A stretch of 64,000 bases of DNA from Rhodoferax sp. (GTDB lineage: Bacteria; Pseudomonadota; Gammaproteobacteria; Burkholderiales; Burkholderiaceae_C), in contig NZ_JABBPD010000004.1 in NCBI RefSeq assembly GCF_012927445.1, forward strand, positions 186,001 to 250,000, in the 5' to 3' direction. Shown piece by piece: positions 37,153 through 45,447 of this stretch. The notes beneath the pieces are model-generated. The model searched no databases, was not told the origin of the DNA, and saw nothing but the letters and a program-made list of their open reading frames with translations. The position numbers and the translations under genes were made by a program. Every line of letters begins with the position of its first letter. Position 1 is the stretch's first letter.

Positions 37153-37734
37153 ATGAACGACCTCTCCTCTTTCAACGAGCCCGATGCGCTTACCGGCATC
37201 CGGGTTGACAGCTGCGCGGCTGGTTTCACTATGGCGTCCGAAACACTGACATGCTCGCTCCTCAGAACACTGGCGAGATCAAAGCCAGCGGCCCGATTTC
37301 TTGAACTGGGTTCGGGCACGGGCCTGTCGACCGCTTGGCTACTCGATGGTATGGATGCGGCGTCGCATCTGACAACGGTGGATCACGACAAAGCCTTGCT
37401 GTCAATTGTTGAACGCCACTTGGGTGACGACCCGCGCTTGACCATGGTCTGCGCCGACGGCGATGAATTTTTGCATTCCCTGCGTGGGCAGCGTTTTGAT
37501 TTCATTTTTGCTGACACATGGGCTGGTAAGTACCGGCTGCTGGACGAAGCGCTTGCCTTGCTGAATCCGGCCGGTTTGTATGTCATTGACGACATGCTGC
37601 CGCAAGCCAACTGGCCCGAAGGTCATGCCAGTAAAGTCGCCCATCTTGTCACCACACTGGAACAACGCCAAGACTTCCGGGTTACTAAATTAAGCTGGGC
37701 CAGCGGGATTGTTCTCGCCAGCAAAATGCAGTAA
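37153..37734 (+). CDS. Class I SAM-dependent methyltransferase, O-methyltransferase-like
   Basis: The 193-residue product has the SAM motif FLELGSGTGLSTAWLL near residue 50, an acidic motif (TTVDHDKAL) and FDFIFADTWAGKYRLLDEAL followed by GLYVIDDM, as in small O-methyltransferases. The ATG at 37153 overlaps an in-frame TTG. The substrate is unknown. Confidence 0.82.
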   Translation: MNDLSSFNEPDALTGIRVDSCAAGFTMASETLTCSLLRTLARSKPAARFLELGSGTGLSTAWLLDGMDAASHLTTVDHDKALLSIVERHLGDDPRLTMVCADGDEFLHSLRGQRFDFIFADTWAGKYRLLDEALALLNPAGLYVIDDMLPQANWPEGHASKVAHLVTTLEQRQDFRVTKLSWASGIVLASKMQ

Positions 37735-37806
37735 CCATCTTGCTGCCGATCACTGAAAATACACAACAGCGTTTGTATTTTCAATTTACACAAGATCGGC
37801 TGTTTT

Positions 37807-38295
37807 ATGTCCCACGAACCCCGCCTCACCCGCGATTTGCGCACGCTGCTCAACACCCAGCGCGTGGCGGCCTTGGGCACGCTGGGCGAAGACGGCTTGC
37901 CGTTCGTGTCGATGGTGCCGTATGCGCTGGAGCCGCGTAGCGCATCTGTTGTGATCCATGTCAGCGGACTGGCGGCCCACACGCGCTATTTGCAGCTCAC
38001 GCCACAGGTGTCGCTGTTAGTGATGCAAACCGAGGTGGCGGGTGAGCCAGTGCACGCCCTGCCCCGCGTCACGCTGATCGGCAAAGCCACCGTGCTGGCG
38101 CGCGACAGTGCGGCGTGGCTTGATGGCCGCAATGCTTATCTGGCGCGCTTTCCGGACGCCGAGCCGATGACGCAGTTGGGCGACTTCAGGTTTGTGGCGA
38201 TCCAACTGACGTGCGCCCGCCAAGTGGCGGGCTTTGGCGCGGCGCGGTCGCTGGATGCGGCGACTTTAGAGAGCGTTTTGCGGCCACTGGCCTAG
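37807..38295 (+). CDS. Pyridoxamine-phosphate-oxidase-fold (HugZ-like) protein
   Basis: The 162-residue product has the split-barrel FMN/heme fold seen as LLNTQRVAALGTLGEDGLPFVSMVPYAL and HTRYLQLTPQVSLLV. The sequence resembles HugZ-type heme-degrading or FMN-binding proteins. A signature heme-iron ligand is not clear, so function is uncertain. Confidence 0.75.
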   Translation: MSHEPRLTRDLRTLLNTQRVAALGTLGEDGLPFVSMVPYALEPRSASVVIHVSGLAAHTRYLQLTPQVSLLVMQTEVAGEPVHALPRVTLIGKATVLARDSAAWLDGRNAYLARFPDAEPMTQLGDFRFVAIQLTCARQVAGFGAARSLDAATLESVLRPLA

Positions 38296-38318
38296 CGGCG
38301 CACTGGCAAACACGGCTG

Positions 38319-39023
38319 TCAGGCAGCTTCTATGAAAGCGACGATCATACGGGCCATGTGCAGGCCGTCATGGCCCAGCGCCAGGCTGTTGAGGCTGGTG
38401 GCGTAGTGCGCTTCACCCAGCTGCTCGCGCCGTTTGTTCAGCAGGTGGGCGCTGTAGTCTTCAACAAACTCCGGATGCGGTTGGACGCAAAACACCTGCT
38501 GGCCCACCGTAAAGGCGGCCACCGGGCAAAACGCACTGCTGGCCAACAAGGTGGCGCCCTCCGGCAGGGCCAGCACCTGATCCTGGTGGCTGGCCAACAG
38601 CGCTATCTCTGTGCGCCCCTGCGCCTGTGCCATCGCGGGCGCGTGCCATTGGTAGGTCATACGCCCAGCGCCCCAGCCTTGCGCGGCCCGCCCGACCGTG
38701 GCGCCTAAACACAGCGCAATCAGCTGGTGACCAAAGCAGACGCCCACCAGTTTCTTTTGTGTTTGCAAGAGTTGCGTCACGTGTTGGCGCAGCGCCAGCA
38801 CCCACGGGGTTGGCGCGAACGCGTCGGCCTGGCTGCCAGTGAGCAACACGGCATCGAAATCATCAAACGATGCGGGGTAATGCCCCTGCGTGGTGTTGAA
38901 AAGCTCAAACGACCAGTCAGCGCCCGCCTCGCCGAGCAGGCGCACAAACATGGCGCCGTAGCTGCGGTAAATCGGTGCGGCCTCAGGGTCCAGCACGTCG
39001 TTGTCAAGGACGCAGATTCGCAT
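38319..39023 (-). CDS. Class I glutamine amidotransferase-like protein
   Basis: The 234-residue product has the nucleophile elbow VGVCFGHQLIA, and QPHPEF supplies the His. It resembles stand-alone GATase1 proteins such as GMP-synthase-like amidases of unknown acceptor. It is 9 bp downstream of plsY and probably in the same transcript. Confidence 0.88.
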   Translation of the reverse strand: MRICVLDNDVLDPEAAPIYRSYGAMFVRLLGEAGADWSFELFNTTQGHYPASFDDFDAVLLTGSQADAFAPTPWVLALRQHVTQLLQTQKKLVGVCFGHQLIALCLGATVGRAAQGWGAGRMTYQWHAPAMAQAQGRTEIALLASHQDQVLALPEGATLLASSAFCPVAAFTVGQQVFCVQPHPEFVEDYSAHLLNKRREQLGEAHYATSLNSLALGHDGLHMARMIVAFIEAA

Positions 39024-39031
39024 GCGCTGGT

Positions 39032-39733
39032 TCAGTGTTTATGTTTGTGCGTATGGTCATGCGGGTTTTTGCGGGCGTGATCCTGAAGGTGACTGATTTT
39101 TTCAGGTGTCACTTTTTTACCCAACCGCGACTCGGTACCTTTGGCCAGACGGCCAAGGTTTTCGGCATGGCGGTAGATCAACAGCAATGACATGATGGAC
39201 AGCGACAACAAAACGCCCTTGTTCATGTACCACGCCGTGCCATCGCCAAAGATGTAATAGACTGGGGAAAACACCGCCGCCGTCAATGACGCCAGCGACG
39301 AGTAGCGAAAAAAGTAAGCCATGATCAGCCAGGTAACCCCGGTGGCCAGACCCAGAATCCAACTGATGCCCACCAGCACGCCCAAAGCAGTGGCCACCCC
39401 TTTGCCACCCACAAATTTGAAAAACAGCGGGTAAAGATGGCCCACAAAAGCGGCCAGCCCAACCAGTGCCATGGTGCCTTCTTCCAGCCCATAAGGCTTG
39501 CCGTACCACTTGACCAGCATCACCGGCAACCAGCCCTTGGCCGCATCGAGCAGCAGCGTGGCAATGGCGGCGCCTTTGCTGCCGGAGCGCAGCACATTGG
39601 TGGCGCCGGGGTTTTTGCTGCCAAACGTGCGCGGGTCATTCAACCCCATAACACGGCTGACGATCACCGCAAATGACAGCGAGCCGATCAGGTAACCCGC
39701 CAGCATGGCCGCCAGGGGGAAGAAAGATTGCAT
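39032..39733 (-). CDS. plsY: Glycerol-3-phosphate acyltransferase PlsY, His-rich tail
   Basis: The 233-residue membrane enzyme has the PlsY signatures [15 protein letters not shown] and [13 protein letters not shown] and about five hydrophobic helices. It acylates glycerol-3-phosphate using acyl-phosphate. The ATG at 39733 gives the usual N-terminus. The C-terminus carries a cytosolic His-rich tail ([15 protein letters not shown]), not typical of PlsY, which might bind metal. Confidence 0.94.
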   Translation of the reverse strand: MQSFFPLAAMLAGYLIGSLSFAVIVSRVMGLNDPRTFGSKNPGATNVLRSGSKGAAIATLLLDAAKGWLPVMLVKWYGKPYGLEEGTMALVGLAAFVGHLYPLFFKFVGGKGVATALGVLVGISWILGLATGVTWLIMAYFFRYSSLASLTAAVFSPVYYIFGDGTAWYMNKGVLLSLSIMSLLLIYRHAENLGRLAKGTESRLGKKVTPEKISHLQDHARKNPHDHTHKHKH

Positions 39734-39825
39734 TGATTCCAAAAGTCGTCTCCTGCTACCGCCCCCGGCAACCGAAGGCATGAAGCGCGTATTTTGCCAG
39801 CCCGGCTCGCGCGCCCAAGCGGCGA

Positions 39826-40317
39826 TTAATCAAGCAGCGCGCAGTGCACCGGTTTGGCCGCCAGCAACTGCACGCAGACCTGCGGATCCAGGCCCACCAG
39901 GTAACCGCGCCGCCCGCCGTTGATCAGGATCTTGGGCAAGTCCAGAATCGACGCTTCGATATAAATCGGCATGCTTTTGCGCGTGCCAAACGGCGAGGTG
40001 CCGCCCACCAAATAGCCGCTGTGCCGGTTCGCCACCTCGGGCAGACAGGGCGCTACCGACTTGGCGCCGATTTGGCGCGCCAGGTTTTTGGTCGACACCT
40101 TGCGGTTGCCGTGCATCAGCACCACCAGCGGTTTGGCGTCCTGGTCCTGCATGATGAGGGTTTTGACCACCGCGAAGGGGTCCCACCCCAGCACCTCGGC
40201 GCTGTGCAGGGCACCGCCACGCTCCAGGTACTCGTAGGGGTGCTCGCTGAACAACACCTTGTTCGCCTTGAGCAACTGGGTGGCGGGGGTTTCGCTGACG
40301 TGGTCTTTTTTGGCCAT
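39826..40317 (-). CDS. ybaK: Cys-tRNA(Pro) deacylase, YbaK/EbsC family
   Basis: The 163-residue product matches Yba[37 protein letters not shown]-like [26 protein letters not shown] and [14 protein letters not shown]. It hydrolyses mischarged Cys-tRNAPro. It overlaps the stop of the aldo/keto reductase gene by 1 bp and is probably cotranscribed with it. Confidence 0.92.
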   Translation of the reverse strand: MAKKDHVSETPATQLLKANKVLFSEHPYEYLERGGALHSAEVLGWDPFAVVKTLIMQDQDAKPLVVLMHGNRKVSTKNLARQIGAKSVAPCLPEVANRHSGYLVGGTSPFGTRKSMPIYIEASILDLPKILINGGRRGYLVGLDPQVCVQLLAAKPVHCALLD

Positions 40318-41381
40318 TACAGCGCTGGGTCGCGGATGTCCCAGCGAATGGCGTCGATTTTTTGCAGCAACTCAGGCGGCAATGTGGTGCCCCAGGCATT
40401 CAGGTCTTCGTCCAGCTGCGCCACCGAGGTAACGCCGATGATGGTGCTGGCCACCTGCCATTTGGTGTAGCAAAAGGCCAGCGCCAACTGGGTCGGCGTC
40501 ATGCCGCAGTCGCGTGCCAGTGCGTTGTATTGGCGCGCCGCCGTCAGCGCTTCAGGGCGACCCCAGCGCTGCTTTCGAGTGGACTCGAACTTGGTGATAC
40601 GCGCCTGTGCCGGTGCGTCCGGGCCGGTCAGGCCGGAGGCGTCGTACTTGCCAGTCAACAGGCCAAAGGCCAGCGGCGAATAAGCCAGCAAGGAGACACC
40701 CAGACGGTGCATGGTTTCGTCCAGCCCGTTTTCCACCGTGCGGTTCAACAGGCAGTAAGGGTTTTGCACGGTCGCCACGCGCGGCAAGCCATATTGGTCG
40801 GCCAGCCGCACAAACTCGTGCACGCCATAGGGGGACTCATTCGACAAGCCGACCGCCCGCACTTTGCCACTCTGCACCAGTTGTTGCAGCGCTTCCAGTT
40901 GCGCGTGGATCGAGGTCACGGGGCCGTCCTTGGCCGGGTCGAAATACACCTGGCCAAAAGCCGGCACATGGCGCACCGGCCAATGGATTTGGTAGAGGTC
41001 AATTACCTCGGTCTGCAGGCGCTTGAGGCTGCCTTCGCAGGCGGCGACGATGTCGGCGGCGGTCAGGTCGGCGCTGCCGCCGCGAATCCACGGCATGCCG
41101 CGCGCCGGGCCGGCCACCTTGGTGGCGAGCACCAGCTTCTGACGCGCCGTCGGGTTCTTGGCCAGCCAGTGGCCGATGATGATTTCAGTGGCGTTGAAGG
41201 TTTCAGCGCGTGGCGGCACGGCGTACATTTCGGCCGTGTCGATGAAGTTGACGCCGCGCTCCAGCGAGCGGTCCAGGATGGCATGGGCTGTGGCCTCATC
41301 CACCTGTTCGCCAAAAGTCATGGTGCCGAGGCAAATGGGGGTGACGTGCAAATCGCTCTGGCCGAGCTGGATGGTTTTCAT
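40317..41381 (-). CDS. Aldo/keto reductase (Tas-like)
   Basis: The 354-residue TIM-barrel oxidoreductase has ICLGTMTFGEQVDEATAHA, FIDTAEMYAVP (Asp and Tyr of the catalytic tetrad) and IYQIHWPVRHVP. It is very similar in pattern to E. coli Tas. NADPH dependence is expected; the substrate is unknown. Confidence 0.88.
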   Translation of the reverse strand: MKTIQLGQSDLHVTPICLGTMTFGEQVDEATAHAILDRSLERGVNFIDTAEMYAVPPRAETFNATEIIIGHWLAKNPTARQKLVLATKVAGPARGMPWIRGGSADLTAADIVAACEGSLKRLQTEVIDLYQIHWPVRHVPAFGQVYFDPAKDGPVTSIHAQLEALQQLVQSGKVRAVGLSNESPYGVHEFVRLADQYGLPRVATVQNPYCLLNRTVENGLDETMHRLGVSLLAYSPLAFGLLTGKYDASGLTGPDAPAQARITKFESTRKQRWGRPEALTAARQYNALARDCGMTPTQLALAFCYTKWQVASTIIGVTSVAQLDEDLNAWGTTLPPELLQKIDAIRWDIRDPAL

Positions 41382-41456
41382 GGTGTTGGGTCGATCGTGA
41401 ATATAAAAACCGCGCCCCGCTGGGCGGACCTGCGCGCGGCAAAAAGATAAATGAGT

Positions 41457-43238
41457 TTACGGCGTCCCCAGCGAGGTTGCCGCGCTACGGGCTTGTGCCG
41501 CGCGGGCTTCTTCTTGCAGGCGCAGCACGCGCCGCTGCAACTTGCCGGTGGTGGTCGTGGGCAGCGCATCGACAAACTCGATCTCTTTGGGGTATTCGTA
41601 GGGCGCCAGCTTGTCTTTGACGTGGGCTTGCAGCTCCGCCACCAGCTTTAGATCAAACTGGGCTCTAGCCTCCGTATTACCTTCGCGAGCAGCTACAAAA
41701 TCAGGAGCAAGAACGACATAGGCCTTGACCAGGGCACCGCGCTCCGGGTCGGGCTTGGGCACCACGGCGGCGTTGGCCACCGCCGGGTGCTTGACCAGGC
41801 AGTTCTCGATCTCGCCGGGGCCGATGCGGTAGCCGGCGGCCTTGAACACGTCGTCCGAACGGCCCTGGTACCAGAGATAACCGTCGGCATCGCGCGTTGC
41901 CAGGTCGCCGGTGCGGCACCAGTCCCCGGTGAATTTGTCGCGGGTGGCGGCTTCGTTTTTCCAGTAGCCGAGAAAGAAGATGGGGTCGGGCTGGCCGCGC
42001 ACGTCAAACCGGTTCAGCGCCACATCGCCGGCCACCCCGGCCGGGCATTCGTTGCCTGCGTCATCGATCACTGCCACGCGGTGGCCGGGGTAGCCCTTGC
42101 CCATGCTGCCGGGTTTGGCCGGCCACTGGACAACGCAGTTGCCGACGATGTAGTTCATTTCGGTCTGCCCGAACATCTCGTTGACGGTAACGCCCAGCTG
42201 CGCCTGGCAGTAGTCAAACACAGCGTCGCCCACCGCCTCGCCCGCGCTCATGATGGCCTGCAGTTTCAGCTGGAATTGGTCGCGCACGGTGCGCCCCGGC
42301 TGCCCCGGGTAGGCCTTCATCATGGCTTTCAGCGCGGTGGGGAACAAAAACGTGTGCGTCACGCCGTATTGGCCCATCAACTCCAGCGCCGTCTGCGGGC
42401 TGAAGCGGCCGCTGTAGGCCACGATCGGGCGGCCAAAGTAGAGCGTGGGCAACAACGCATCCATCAGGCCGCCGGTCCAGGCCCAGTCAGCGGGCGACCA
42501 AAAAATAGCCTCGGTCGCGGCATTGTCCCCGCCGTCAAACCCAAACCAGTTCTGGCTGCAGACAAAACCGCTGAGGTTGCCGATCAGCGCCCGGTGCGGA
42601 ATGACGGCGCCCTTGGGGTTGCCGGTGGTACCGCTGGTGTAGATCAGCACGGCGGCCTCATTGGCATTGGTCGCGGCGGGCACAAAGTCAGGCGTCACCC
42701 GAGCGAGCGCATCCGTGTAGTCCACGTCCGCCTGCGCGCCAGCGCCGTCCAACCCGAGCACACTCGTTAACAGCGGACAGTTTGCGCGCACCGAAAGCAC
42801 GCTGGTGACAGAGCTTTCATCACAGATCGCCAGCACCGCCTCGCTGTCATGCAGCCGGTATTCGAGCGCTTCCGGGCCAAATAGCATCGACAGCGGCATG
42901 GCGACCGCGCCCATTTGCAACACCGCCATGTACGCCACGGCAGTCTCAAAGCGCTGCGGCATCACGATCGCAACGCGGTCGCCGCGCGCCACGCCCAGCG
43001 CCGCCAGCACCCGGGACAAACGGTTGGCCTGCTGTTGCAACTCAAAATAAGTATAAAAACTGGCCCTAGCCCCCGTATCCGTTGCGTGGATAGCTACTCT
43101 TTTCGTAGCATCTGGCAACTGCGCCCAGCGGGCACAGCAGACTTGGGCGATATTGAAGTGTTCGGGTACCTGCCACTGAAAACTGCCGTGCAGCTGGGCG
43201 TACTTGTCGAATTTGTCGCTGTGTTGACTGACGCGCAT
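41457..43238 (-). CDS. AMP-binding acyl-CoA synthetase (acetyl-CoA synthetase-like)
   Basis: The 593-residue product has the AMP loop LIYTSGTTGNPKGAVIPH, FGQTEMNYIV, and the terminal lysine motif PTTTTGKLQRR. The ATG at 43238 is preferred; AGAGG precedes it. Substrate could be a short- or medium-chain acid. Two reversed copies of the interspersed repeat are in frame, one near residue 45 and one near residue 515, both in surface loops by position. It is divergent from a hydrolase gene, with only 13 bp between the two start codons. Confidence 0.9.
   Translation of the reverse strand: MRVSQHSDKFDKYAQLHGSFQWQVPEHFNIAQVCCARWAQLPDATKRVAIHATDTGARASFYTYFELQQQANRLSRVLAALGVARGDRVAIVMPQRFETAVAYMAVLQMGAVAMPLSMLFGPEALEYRLHDSEAVLAICDESSVTSVLSVRANCPLLTSVLGLDGAGAQADVDYTDALARVTPDFVPAATNANEAAVLIYTSGTTGNPKGAVIPHRALIGNLSGFVCSQNWFGFDGGDNAATEAIFWSPADWAWTGGLMDALLPTLYFGRPIVAYSGRFSPQTALELMGQYGVTHTFLFPTALKAMMKAYPGQPGRTVRDQFQLKLQAIMSAGEAVGDAVFDYCQAQLGVTVNEMFGQTEMNYIVGNCVVQWPAKPGSMGKGYPGHRVAVIDDAGNECPAGVAGDVALNRFDVRGQPDPIFFLGYWKNEAATRDKFTGDWCRTGDLATRDADGYLWYQGRSDDVFKAAGYRIGPGEIENCLVKHPAVANAAVVPKPDPERGALVKAYVVLAPDFVAAREGNTEARAQFDLKLVAELQAHVKDKLAPYEYPKEIEFVDALPTTTTGKLQRRVLRLQEEARAAQARSAATSLGTP
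41651..41708 (-). repeat. Interspersed palindromic repeat, copy 8 (acyl-CoA synthetase C-domain)
   Basis: The minus strand reads TTTTGTAGCTGCTCGCG, then ACGGAGGCTAGAGCC. It is in frame, encoding FVAAREGNTEARAQF. Confidence 0.7.
43052..43115 (-). repeat. Interspersed palindromic repeat, copy 9 (acyl-CoA synthetase N-domain)
   Basis: The minus strand reads GATGCTACGAAAAGAGTAGC, then ATACGGGGGCTAGGGCC. It is in frame, encoding DATKRVAIHATDTGARAS. Confidence 0.75.
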
Positions 43239-43251
43239 GGGAGGCCTCTTT

Positions 43252-44166
43252 ATGATCAACCGAATGTACCAAGTCAAAAGAATTTCCCATAGCGAGTTTG
43301 TCCCTATACGCAACCTCACCTATCACGTGCAGGTCTGGGGCGAACCGGCCGCCGACAAGACCCCGCTGGTGCTGCTGCACGGCTGGATGGACGTGGCCGC
43401 CAGCTACCAGTTTGTGGTGGACGCCCTCAGCCACAGCCGTTACGTGATCGCCCCCGACTGGCGCGGCTACGGCCAGACGAGCGCCGGCGGTGCGGACAAC
43501 TTCTGGTTTCCGGACTACCTGGCCGATCTGGATTTTTTGCTGGACCACTACGCCCCGCAGGCGCAGGTTGATCTGGTGGGCCACAGCATGGGTGGCAATG
43601 TGGCCATGCTGTATGCCGGTGTGCGCCCCGAGCGCATCCGCCGCCTGGTCAATCTGGAAGGTTTTGGCATGGCGGCCACCACGCCCGACGAGGCGCCGGG
43701 CCGCTATGCCAAGTGGATGGACGAACTGAAAAGACTGCACCGGGGCGAGCTGGACCTCAAGGCCTACGAGGCCGTCAGCGGTGTGGCGCGCCGCCTGATG
43801 AAGACCAACCCCCGGCTCGGGCAGGACAAGGCCAACTGGCTGGCGCAGCACTGGGCGCATGAAAACGCCCAGGGCAAATGGAGCATTCTGGGCAATCCAT
43901 CGCACAAGATTTCCAACGCCCAGCTGTACCGGGTGGACGAACTGCTTGAGATTTACCAGCGCATCAGCATGCCGATGCTGTCGGTAGAGGCCTCCGACAA
44001 CAGCCTGGAGCTGTGGTGGAAAGGCAAGTTCACGCTGGCGGAGTTCCACGAACGCCTCAAGTCCGTGCCGCAGGTGGAAATCGCCCGCATCGAGGACGCC
44101 GGCCACATGATGCACCACGACCAGCCGGAGATTCTGGCGGCGCTGATCGAGCGTTTTCTTCCCTGA
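43252..44166 (+). CDS. Alpha/beta hydrolase
   Basis: The ~304-residue product has the oxyanion motif LLHGWMDVAASY, nucleophile elbow LVGHSMGGNVAML and terminal His in AGHMMHHDQPE. The ATG at 43252 has GGGAGG at good distance. It resembles epoxide hydrolase/esterase-type enzymes; substrate unknown. The GAGGCCTC palindrome between the divergent starts serves as Shine-Dalgarno on both strands. Confidence 0.88.
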   Translation: MINRMYQVKRISHSEFVPIRNLTYHVQVWGEPAADKTPLVLLHGWMDVAASYQFVVDALSHSRYVIAPDWRGYGQTSAGGADNFWFPDYLADLDFLLDHYAPQAQVDLVGHSMGGNVAMLYAGVRPERIRRLVNLEGFGMAATTPDEAPGRYAKWMDELKRLHRGELDLKAYEAVSGVARRLMKTNPRLGQDKANWLAQHWAHENAQGKWSILGNPSHKISNAQLYRVDELLEIYQRISMPMLSVEASDNSLELWWKGKFTLAEFHERLKSVPQVEIARIEDAGHMMHHDQPEILAALIERFLP

Positions 44167-44258
44167 GCCTGATCGGCGCCGTGCCGCGTCCAGGTGTAAC
44201 AGGCCCGGCGTGAGAAAATAGCGGGTTATTTGAAACCGACAACGTCAGGACCCGCCTC

Positions 44259-45363
44259 ATGGAAGCAGAACGCATCAACCTCATCGGCACCCAACTCTCC
44301 GATTTGAGCGCCCGCACCCTCGATTTACGGGGGTATCTTTGACTACCCTGCCAAAGCAGAACGGCTGAGAACCGTCAACGCCTCCCTCGAAGACCCCGCC
44401 GTCTGGAATGACCCGAAACGCGCCCAGGAACTGGGCCGCGAGAAAAAAGCGCTGGACGGCGTGGTGCTGACGCTCGACAACCTGACGGGCGAACTGGCCG
44501 ACAACACCGAGTTGTTCGAGATGAGCAAAGAGGAAGCGGACGAAGACGGCCTGCTGACCATCGAAACCGAGACCGCCAAACTGGCCGCCATCGTGGAAGG
44601 GCTGGAATTCCGCCGCATGTTCAACAACCCGGCCGATCCCCTGAATGCCTTTGTTGACATTCAGGCCGGCGCCGGCGGGACGGAGGCCTGCGACTGGGCC
44701 AGCATGCTGCTGCGCCAGTACGTGCGCTATGCCGAGCGCAAGGGCTTTGCCGTCACGATTGAAGACGAAACCGCCGGCGACACCGCCGGCATCAAGGGCG
44801 CCACCATCAAGGTCGAAGGCGAATACGCCTTTGGTCTGCTGCGCACCGAAACCGGCGTGCACCGCTTGGTACGCAAGTCGCCGTTTGACTCGTCGGGCGG
44901 CCGCCACACCTCGTTTGCCTCGGTGTTTGTCTACCCCGAAATCGATGATTCGATCGTCATCGACATCAACCCCAGCGACGTGCGTACCGACACTTTCCGC
45001 GCCAGCGGCGCCGGTGGTCAGCACATCAACAAAACCGATTCAGCCGTGCGTCTGACCCACTTGCCAACCGGCATCGTGGTGCAGTGCCAGGATGGCCGCA
45101 GCCAGCACGGCAACCGCGATGTCGCCTGGAAGCGCCTGCGCTCGCGCCTGTACGACTTCGAGATGCGCAAGCAGCAGGAAGAACAGCAAAAGCTGGAAGA
45201 CTCCAAGACCGACGTCGGTTGGGGGCATCAGATTCGCTCTTATGTGCTGGACAACAGCCGCATCAAGGATTTGCGCACCAACTACGAAACCTCCGCCACC
45301 CAGAAGGTGCTGGACGGTGATCTGGACCAGTTCATTCAAGCCTCGTTAAAGCAGGGCGTCTAG
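44259..45363 (+). CDS. prfB: Peptide chain release factor 2 (programmed +1 frameshift)
   Basis: The gene starts at ATG 44259 and reads in frame to CTT TGA (TGA 44340-44342), preceded by the GGGGGT Shine-Dalgarno-like element. A +1 shift at CTTTGA enters the long frame ending at 45363. The long frame carries the domain with GGQ ([17 protein letters not shown]). RF2 thereby regulates its own synthesis. A reader expecting one open frame would see the long frame only from about 44461. Confidence 0.96.
44331..44342 (+). promoter_or_regulatory. prfB: prfB programmed frameshift site
   Basis: GGGGGT, three bases, then CTTTGAC is the standard RF2 recoding signal, with the stop TGA read by RF2 itself. 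Confidence 0.95.
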
Positions 45364-45447
45364 TGCGCCCCTTGAGTGCTCAGCAAGTGGCCGCCCGTGT
45401 GCGCGGCTGCTTGGCGTTGATGAATTCAAAATATTGGGAGAACCTGC

